5,732 nt of DNA from an uncultured Bacteroidota bacterium (GTDB taxonomy: Bacteria > Bacteroidota > Bacteroidia > Chitinophagales > Chitinophagaceae), in NCBI GenBank assembly GCA_903906615.1, contig CAIVKT010000378.1, positions 1-5,732 on the forward strand. Reading direction: 5' to 3'. The notes beneath the pieces are model-generated. The model saw only the letters and a program-made list of their open reading frames with translations, was not told the DNA's origin and searched no databases. Shown here in pieces: positions 1 through 4,004 of this stretch. Position 1 is the stretch's first letter. Each line of letters opens with the position of its first letter. The position numbers and the translations under genes were made by a program.

Positions 1-94
1 ACCCAGCCTGTTGTATGTACTTGGGCAAAAGGGGGGAATACAGCAAGAAGATCGTGATAGTAGTTTGCCCTTCCAATCGCTCAATCATATAAAC

Positions 95-98
95 AGGA
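95..98 (+). promoter_or_regulatory. Possible ribosome binding site (AGGA)
   Basis: An AGGA sits five bases before the ATG at 104. It is the only purine-rich Shine-Dalgarno-like stretch near the candidate starts of the first gene; the in-frame ATG at 128 has none. It therefore favours the start at 104, although Bacteroidota often initiate without such a site. The rest of bases 1-103 shows no recognisable feature; the reading frame stays open to the left edge, but without a plausible protein. Confidence 0.4.
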
Positions 99-103
99 CA
101 ATT

Positions 104-772
104 ATGCTCACACGCAAGTCATCGGCTATGGCCAAAAGTAAAATGCTCGTATTTATCCCCGTAGCGCTGGTGTGCCTGCTATGCTTCTCCAAAGACACCT
201 TCTCCCAGAGGTTTGAGAAGCACCACAATCTTGTTATTTACAGGGGCAATAAATTTGAGTACGGCGTACCCTACCCCAACGACACAATGACCATGATAGA
301 CCCTGTAAATGGTAAAGAGGTAACCAAAATAATACACCATGATCCGATACCATTCAGGATGAATGGCGAGAAAATATACAACTCTGATACAGTCACTGCT
401 GTGCCATTTGCAAAAGACGGCCTGCTGGAAGACCGCATACTCAAAGGCATAGCGGCGGAGCTTGATCAGCTGCCCGATGGCGCATATTCACTCAATATTT
501 CCAATGTAGTTATCGGCAAGCACGGTGAAGTAGCCTATTATCAGAACGATGGTTTTTATGATGCCAATAACTTCACCAGCAAGAATGACCTCATACCTCT
601 GAAGCTCAGAGGCGCCATCAATACCAAGATAGACGAACTGTTTCACAATGCGCCCTATTTTCAGCCGGGCACGGTCAACCAGAAGAATGTTCCGGTGCTC
701 TCTAATGTCTACTTATTTTATTACCTGATAACGGTCAAAGACCATAAGGCAACCGTTACCAAACGGCATTAA
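104..772 (+). CDS. Exported protein with a possible divergent TonB C-terminal-like domain
   Basis: This is a 222-residue protein with a Sec-type signal sequence: a basic N-terminus (R5, K6, K11, K13), a hydrophobic core at about residues 15-29 (LVFIPVALVCLLCF) and a likely cleavage near TFSQ at 32-35. The cysteines in the core do not form a convincing lipobox. The mature N-terminal part (about 36-115) is polar and unrecognised. The C-terminal part resembles the pattern of TonB C-terminal domains: a strand pair with a turn at 132-151 (ISNVVIGKHGEVAYYQNDGF), then a helix followed by APYFQPG at 183-189 and an aromatic final strand (VYLFYYLITV) at 202-211. That assignment rests on pattern similarity only. 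No membrane anchor or proline-rich linker typical of a working TonB is present, so a periplasmic protein of unknown role is equally possible. The start at 104 was chosen because of the AGGA upstream; 128 (MAKSK, 214 residues) is the alternative. It converges with the peptidase gene across a shared terminator. Confidence 0.8.
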   Translation: MLTRKSSAMAKSKMLVFIPVALVCLLCFSKDTFSQRFEKHHNLVIYRGNKFEYGVPYPNDTMTMIDPVNGKEVTKIIHHDPIPFRMNGEKIYNSDTVTAVPFAKDGLLEDRILKGIAAELDQLPDGAYSLNISNVVIGKHGEVAYYQNDGFYDANNFTSKNDLIPLKLRGAINTKIDELFHNAPYFQPGTVNQKNVPVLSNVYLFYYLITVKDHKATVTKRH

Positions 773-783
773 TGTACCCCAAC

Positions 784-813
784 AAAAAAAGCTGCCTACC
801 GGCAGCTTTTTTT
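784..813. terminator. Bidirectional intrinsic terminator
   Basis: A perfect hairpin, GCTGCC (791-796), loop TACC, GGCAGC (801-806), is flanked by seven A on the left and seven T on the right. Read on either strand it gives a GC stem followed by a T tract. It lies 11 bases after the stop of the left gene and 17 bases beyond the stop of the peptidase gene, so it can serve both convergent transcripts. Confidence 0.92.
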
Positions 814-830
814 GGTCTTCGCATCATCAA

Positions 831-2927
831 TTAGTTCTTCACCGGCAGGTAACTATAATATCTTCCATACTCCAGCATCTGCTCGTAGAAATTATCTGGG
901 TATTGTACCTGTACATCAATTATATCTTTGCCGGCCATTACAGGCACCAGCCTTGGCTGTATAAAGCCGCGGTAGGGCTTTATGTTCAGTTTCGCAAAGC
1001 GCTCCAGTATCTCCTTGTGCAGCGTGGGGTCTACCTTTACGCCGTAGTTCTCCACAAGGGCTTTGCCTGCGTTAAAGTCGCCTTCTGATTTTATGCGCTG
1101 TATCTCTTTCAACAACTGGCCAAAGAGTTCGCGTAGCTTGCCGTAGTCGTTCACCTGCACATAGGTCTTACCGTTCCTTTTCACCAATGCCACCACATTG
1201 TCTTTCATGCCATGCTCGTAGGCCCAGTGTGCCACCACAGCGCGGTTGCGCATATGCGCTTCTTCCAGTTGCTCACCGGGTTTCAGGCGGGTAAGCTGTG
1301 TCATCAGGCCATTCATCATATAGCTGTCGTACTCTGCGCGTGCCACATCCATATCCGGCATTACGCCTATGTCTATCAGCTTTTGGTTCATGATGTAATA
1401 CAGGCCCACCAGGTCGGCACGGGCCTCTTCCAGGCAGCTGGCGTAGTTCTTCAGCGTTTTATCTGTTGTTTCCACACCGGGATTTATCTGTCCCGATGCG
1501 TGGCCTATACACTCGTGCATATCCGTATGCAGGTCTCCCGCCAATGCGCCATATTTTTTCAGGCGTTGCAATACCGTATCGTTCGTAGCAAACTCATCCA
1601 GCATACCGCTGCCGGCGCTCACCAGGTTATACGAGTGTATGATGTTGCTCAGCGATACCGATTTTGAGCCATATTCCTTGCGTATCCATTCTGCATTCGG
1701 CAGGTTGATGCCTATAGGCGTGCTGGGCGCGGCATCACCGCTCTCCACTATTACGGTTATTGCTTTTGCGGTAATGCCCTTTACTGTTTTCTTCTTATGC
1801 TCGGCAGCTATAGGCGAGTTGTCCTCAAACCACTGCGCCTGCGCTGCTATGGCCTCTATGCGCTTGGTCTCTTCCATATCCTTCAGCGATACGGTGCTTT
1901 CAAAGCTGCCCTTCTTGCCTATTGCATCCAGGTACACTTCTATAAAGCCGTTCACCGCATCTATGCGCGATCCCTTATCATCTGTCCAGGCTATGTTGTA
2001 GTCGTCCCATACCTTCAGGTCTCCGGTCACGTAAAAAGCTATCAGCAGGTCCAGCGCTTTTTTCTGCTGCGGGTCTTCTGCCACGCTTGATGCCTTCTCT
2101 AACCAGCCCACTATGCGGTCTATAGCGCTGCCATACATGCCACCGCTCTTCCACGTATGCTCCACTATTCGGCCATCCTGCTTCATCAGCTTGCTGTTCA
2201 GCCCCCACGATGGCGCGTTGCCCTTCGTGTCAAATTTCGCATAGTAGTCTTCCACTTCTTTCTGCGTCACGCCTTCATAGAAGTTGTTCGATGAGTTGGC
2301 TATGTTGTCCACATCAGGCCGCAGGTCTACCACCTTCGGCTCAAAATTCATGTCGTATACAATGGGCTTTATCCTTGCCAGGAAGGCATCTACCGTTTCT
2401 CCGCTTTTTAAGGGCAAGTGCGAGAGGTCACTGTTTTTCACCAGCGCGGCAAAATATTCGTAGCTGCATTCCGGCACAAATTTCTCGTTGCTGTAATGGT
2501 GGTGATTGCCATTACTGAACCAGAACCTGCCGCAGTACACCTCAAATTTCTTCCACTCGGCCGAGTTCTTATTGCCGTAGTAAGAGCCATATACCGCTTC
2601 CAGCGTTTTGCGTATCAATATACCATACTTGCTTTTCTGGTCATAGATGATGTCCCTGCCACACAGCGCTGCCTCGTACAGGTAGTACGATAGCTGCTTC
2701 TGTTTCAGGCTCAGGCCCTTAAAGCCCGGCACCTGGTAGCGCAGCATCTGCAGGTCGCCGAAAGATTGCGCCAGTACATTGAAGTTGGCATCGTAGCCAT
2801 CTGCTGTGGTAGTGGTGTCTGTTGCTTGTATAGGCGCGGGGGCCGCGCTGCTGTGTGTGCCGCTGAATAGCTGTGTGCTGATCGCCATAACCGGTATTGC
2901 CCATTTCAGGCGTAGATTTTTTCGCAT
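831..2927 (-). CDS. Exported dipeptidyl peptidase III (zinc metallopeptidase, family M49)
   Basis: The 698-residue protein matches the usual length of the M49 family, which removes dipeptides from the N-termini of short peptides. The zinc site is intact: HECIGH at 471-476 (H471 and H476 ligands, E472 catalytic) and EEARAD at 500-505 (E501 third ligand). The 30-residue distance from the first His to the third ligand is shorter than in animal DPP III, which is a bacterial trait. Other family blocks are visible: NFYEGVT at 215-221, AHMRNR at 557-562 (H558 and R562 correspond to substrate-binding His/Arg of the human enzyme) and PYRGFIQP at 651-658. A signal peptide is clear: MRKNLRLK, then the hydrophobic segment at about 9-21 and a likely cut near SSAA (26-29), with no lipobox. 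The mature enzyme should act in the periplasm or be released, whereas the animal enzyme is cytosolic. Peptide scavenging is an inferred role. The start has no Shine-Dalgarno sequence but immediately precedes the signal peptide. Confidence 0.96.
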   Translation of the reverse strand: MRKNLRLKWAIPVMAISTQLFSGTHSSAAPAPIQATDTTTTADGYDANFNVLAQSFGDLQMLRYQVPGFKGLSLKQKQLSYYLYEAALCGRDIIYDQKSKYGILIRKTLEAVYGSYYGNKNSAEWKKFEVYCGRFWFSNGNHHHYSNEKFVPECSYEYFAALVKNSDLSHLPLKSGETVDAFLARIKPIVYDMNFEPKVVDLRPDVDNIANSSNNFYEGVTQKEVEDYYAKFDTKGNAPSWGLNSKLMKQDGRIVEHTWKSGGMYGSAIDRIVGWLEKASSVAEDPQQKKALDLLIAFYVTGDLKVWDDYNIAWTDDKGSRIDAVNGFIEVYLDAIGKKGSFESTVSLKDMEETKRIEAIAAQAQWFEDNSPIAAEHKKKTVKGITAKAITVIVESGDAAPSTPIGINLPNAEWIRKEYGSKSVSLSNIIHSYNLVSAGSGMLDEFATNDTVLQRLKKYGALAGDLHTDMHECIGHASGQINPGVETTDKTLKNYASCLEEARADLVGLYYIMNQKLIDIGVMPDMDVARAEYDSYMMNGLMTQLTRLKPGEQLEEAHMRNRAVVAHWAYEHGMKDNVVALVKRNGKTYVQVNDYGKLRELFGQLLKEIQRIKSEGDFNAGKALVENYGVKVDPTLHKEILERFAKLNIKPYRGFIQPRLVPVMAGKDIIDVQVQYPDNFYEQMLEYGRYYSYLPVKN

Positions 2928-2953
2928 TGGAAAATAATTAGAATAAGCATAAA

Positions 2954-3026
2954 AATACTGTTTTTCGGCAAAACCAATGCAGTATTAAAATTACGTTTTT
3001 GTGCACGGCAGTTATTGTTTACTGCC
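2954..3026. promoter_or_regulatory. Inverted repeats in a divergent intergenic region, possible operators
   Basis: Two inverted repeats lie between the divergent peptidase and lipoprotein genes. The first is AATACTG (2954-2960) and CAGTATT (2980-2986), separated by 19 bases. The second is GGCAGT (3007-3012) and ACTGCC (3021-3026), separated by 8 bases. Both share the core ACTG/CAGT, giving four half-sites in 73 bases. They could bind a regulator shared by both genes, or the second could simply form a weak hairpin. No regulator gene is visible nearby, and the function is inferred from symmetry only. Confidence 0.35.
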
Positions 3027-3027
3027 T

Positions 3028-3035
3028 TATTTTTG
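3028..3035 (+). promoter_or_regulatory. Candidate Bacteroidota -7 promoter box (TAnnTTTG)
   Basis: TATTTTTG matches the Bacteroidota housekeeping-sigma -7 consensus TAnnTTTG exactly. The only upstream TTTG (2998-3001) is 26 bases away, longer than the usual 19-21, so the -33 element is weak or absent. The box ends six bases before the ATG at 3042, so a transcript from it would have almost no 5' leader. A chance match in AT-rich DNA remains possible. Confidence 0.4.
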
Positions 3036-3041
3036 CGCCTG

Positions 3042-3476
3042 ATGAAAAAGACAACCTTTATTTGCGCAGCCATTTCCATTGCGGCCTTCGCGGCCTGCAA
3101 CAACGCCCCTGCTGATAAAAAAGTAAAGCCAAAACAATTCCCTACACCCGGCACAGTAGTAGCCACTATATCCGCACCTATCAACGACGACCCGCTGAAT
3201 CATTTCACGTACACGCTGCGTGTTATTGCCGACAGTGACATCAAGTCAGGCACCTACGATGTGGACGTAGATTACGGCCCCAATTTTGCCGAAGGCTTCA
3301 TGTCTATGCCCAAGGGAGCCGAAGACCTTAAACCCATCATCCGCAAGGGCGATGGCCCTTATACATACATAGTCGGATTCAGGCTGCCCAACGACACCAC
3401 CTTCTACGATTACTACCAGGTATTCAGCGACAAGTCGCACACCAAGATGGAGTATATCAAAGCTTATACTTTCTAA
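3042..3476 (+). CDS. Small putative lipoprotein of unknown function
   Basis: This 144-residue protein begins with a typical lipoprotein signal: MKKTT, a hydrophobic Ala/Ile-rich core (6-18) and a lipobox FAAC with the lipidated cysteine at 19. The following NNAPADKK segment is a short polar tether. The mature part alternates polar and hydrophobic residues, rich in Thr, Tyr and Asp (for example FTYTLRV at 55-61, TYDVDVDYG at 71-79, YIVGFRLP at 109-116), suggesting a small all-beta domain. I do not recognise a family. The start at 3042 was preferred over an in-frame codon at 3015 because it puts the lysines at the N-terminus of the signal peptide. It is divergent from the peptidase gene, with 114 bases between the starts, so shared regulation is possible but unproven. 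No hairpin terminator follows it; a repeat cluster begins 22 bases after the stop. Membrane anchoring is well supported; function is unknown. Confidence 0.85.
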   Translation: MKKTTFICAAISIAAFAACNNAPADKKVKPKQFPTPGTVVATISAPINDDPLNHFTYTLRVIADSDIKSGTYDVDVDYGPNFAEGFMSMPKGAEDLKPIIRKGDGPYTYIVGFRLPNDTTFYDYYQVFSDKSHTKMEYIKAYTF

Positions 3477-3498
3477 AACAATTTGGATATTGAAAAGT

Positions 3499-3539
3499 AC
3501 AACCCCGGCCCTAAAGGGAGATGCCACGTAATTCTCCTG
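3499..3539 (-). repeat. Interspersed repeat R, copy 1 (inverted)
   Basis: On the minus strand this segment reads CAGGA, a variable stretch, then a 24-base core ATCTCCCTTTAGGGC... ending GGGGTTGT (core 3499-3522). The core matches the copy at 3920-3943 with a single mismatch, in the opposite orientation. It lies 22 bases after the lipoprotein gene. The CAGGA end (3535-3539) fits the other copies only loosely. Together with copy 4 it forms inverted ends around the intergenic block. Confidence 0.75.
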
Positions 3540-3587
3540 TTTTCGATATTTTCCCATACTTAATTACGGACTTCTTACTGCTCGCGT

Positions 3588-3623
3588 CATATGAACCCTC
3601 TTTTCTGCGGGAGGGTCGGGGTT
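3588..3623 (+). repeat. Interspersed repeat B, copy 1
   Basis: The 36-base segment beginning CATATGA and ending GGGAGGGTCGGGGTT matches the segment at 3860-3895 at 32 of 36 positions with no gaps. In this copy the small hairpin seen in copy 2 is broken by two mismatches (CCCTCT against TGCGGG), so it may be a decayed copy. It carries three closely spaced G runs on the plus strand. Confidence 0.75.
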
Positions 3624-3670
3624 CGCTCGTGTATGGCTTACCAAAAAAACACACAATAGCAGCCCACTTT

Positions 3671-3728
3671 GGTGGTTTCGCGCAGGAAAGCGGGCAACAT
3701 CTCCGTTTATGGGCGGGGTTGTATCGCG
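3671..3728 (+). repeat. Interspersed repeat R, copy 2
   Basis: Bases 3671-3704 match 3892-3925 at 32 of 34 positions, including the segment GCAGGAAAGCGGGCAACAT. The copy continues through a GGGCGGGG run to TTGTATCGCG (3719-3728), the same ending as copy 3. It is in the same orientation as copies 3 and 4. Confidence 0.8.
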
Positions 3729-3738
3729 CAGTTCACGC

Positions 3739-3767
3739 AACACATCTCGCCGTAGGGGCTGGGTTTG
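3739..3767 (+). repeat. Possible strongly diverged R core
   Basis: The segment AACACATCTCGCCG followed by TAGGGGCTGGGTTTG resembles the R core (AACATCTCCCTTTAGGGCAG...) if a two-base insertion and several substitutions are allowed. It lies between copies 2 and 3. The similarity is weak and could be chance in G-rich DNA. Confidence 0.35.
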
Positions 3768-3775
3768 CCCTGCCC
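3756..3775. other. GC-rich hairpin
   Basis: GGGCTGGG (3756-3763), loop TTTG and CCCTGCCC (3768-3775) can pair at seven of eight positions, with one internal T-T mismatch. There is no T tract after it on either strand, so it is not a standard terminator. It sits inside the repeat cluster and may belong to it. Confidence 0.5.
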
Positions 3776-3782
3776 ACCGCCC

Positions 3783-3827
3783 GCAGGAAAGCAGGCAGCA
3801 TCTCCGTTTAGATTACGTTGTATCGCG
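3783..3827 (+). repeat. Interspersed repeat R, copy 3
   Basis: Bases 3783-3805 (GCAGGAAAGCAGGCAGCAT then CTCC) match copy 4 with one mismatch and copy 2 with two. It shares TCCGTTTA with copy 2 and ends in the same TTGTATCGCG (3818-3827). The G-rich part of the core has been replaced by GATTAC, so this copy is degenerate in the middle. Confidence 0.75.
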
Positions 3828-3859
3828 AAGGACAGATAACGCAACCAAGCGTCCCCCGG

Positions 3860-3895
3860 CATATGATCCCGCTTTTCAGCGGGAGGGTAGGGGTT
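3860..3895 (+). repeat. Interspersed repeat B, copy 2, with intact hairpin
   Basis: This copy matches 3588-3623 at 32 of 36 positions. It contains a perfect six-base-pair hairpin, CCCGCT (3868-3873), loop TTTC, AGCGGG (3878-3883), followed by AGGGTAGGGGTT. It runs directly into R copy 4. The B and R units end in almost the same string (AGGGTAGGGGTTG and AGGGCAGGGGTTG), suggesting the two families are related. Confidence 0.75.
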
Positions 3896-3943
3896 GTTTC
3901 GCGCAGGAAAGCAGGCAACATCTCCCTTTAGGGCAGGGGTTGT
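3892..3943 (+). repeat. Interspersed repeat R, copy 4 (most complete)
   Basis: This is the most complete copy: GGTTGTTTCGCGCAGGAAAG, then CAGGCAACAT, then the core (3920-3943) with CTCCCTTTAGGGCAGGGG. It matches copy 2 over its first 34 bases with two differences, and the inverted copy 1 over the 24-base core with one difference. It ends 12 bases before the terminator of the right-hand gene. Confidence 0.8.
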
Positions 3944-3955
3944 CCCACATACAAC

Positions 3956-3979
3956 AAAGCCCCGGAAATCCGGGGCTTT
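3956..3979 (-). terminator. Intrinsic terminator of the T9SS cargo gene
   Basis: A perfect ten-base-pair stem, AAAGCCCCGG (3956-3965), loop AAAT, CCGGGGCTTT (3970-3979), lies 25 bases beyond the stop codon of the minus-strand gene. Read on the minus strand the stem is followed by CTTTGTTGT, a moderate T-rich tail. On the plus strand TTTATTGGTTTTAT follows, so it may also stop transcripts coming through the repeat region. Confidence 0.88.
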
Positions 3980-4004
3980 ATTGGTTTTATCTGCGGGCTA
4001 TGTA

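Noticed and set aside
11..103. N-terminal extension of the first gene from a TTG at 11
   Set aside because: It would put 31 polar residues before a clear signal peptide; the ATG at 104 has an AGGA upstream and leaves the signal at the N-terminus.
1212..2001. Plus-strand ORFs of 120-151 codons antisense to the peptidase
   Set aside because: The minus-strand frame encodes an intact M49 enzyme with all motifs over its whole length; the opposite ORFs are shadows of its codon use, with no domain.
2969..2976. Minus-strand TGGTTTTG as a -7 box for the peptidase gene
   Set aside because: It has one mismatch to TAnnTTTG and no TTTG/TTG element at suitable spacing upstream; not strong enough to annotate.
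2906..3184. Minus-strand ORF of 92 codons over the divergent intergenic region and lipoprotein start
   Set aside because: It is antisense to the well-supported lipoprotein signal peptide and overlaps the peptidase start in another frame, with no recognisable features.
3671..3943. CRISPR array
   Set aside because: The repeats are direct, but the unit spacing is irregular (101 and 120 bases), copies are degenerate, one copy is inverted, and no cas gene is present.
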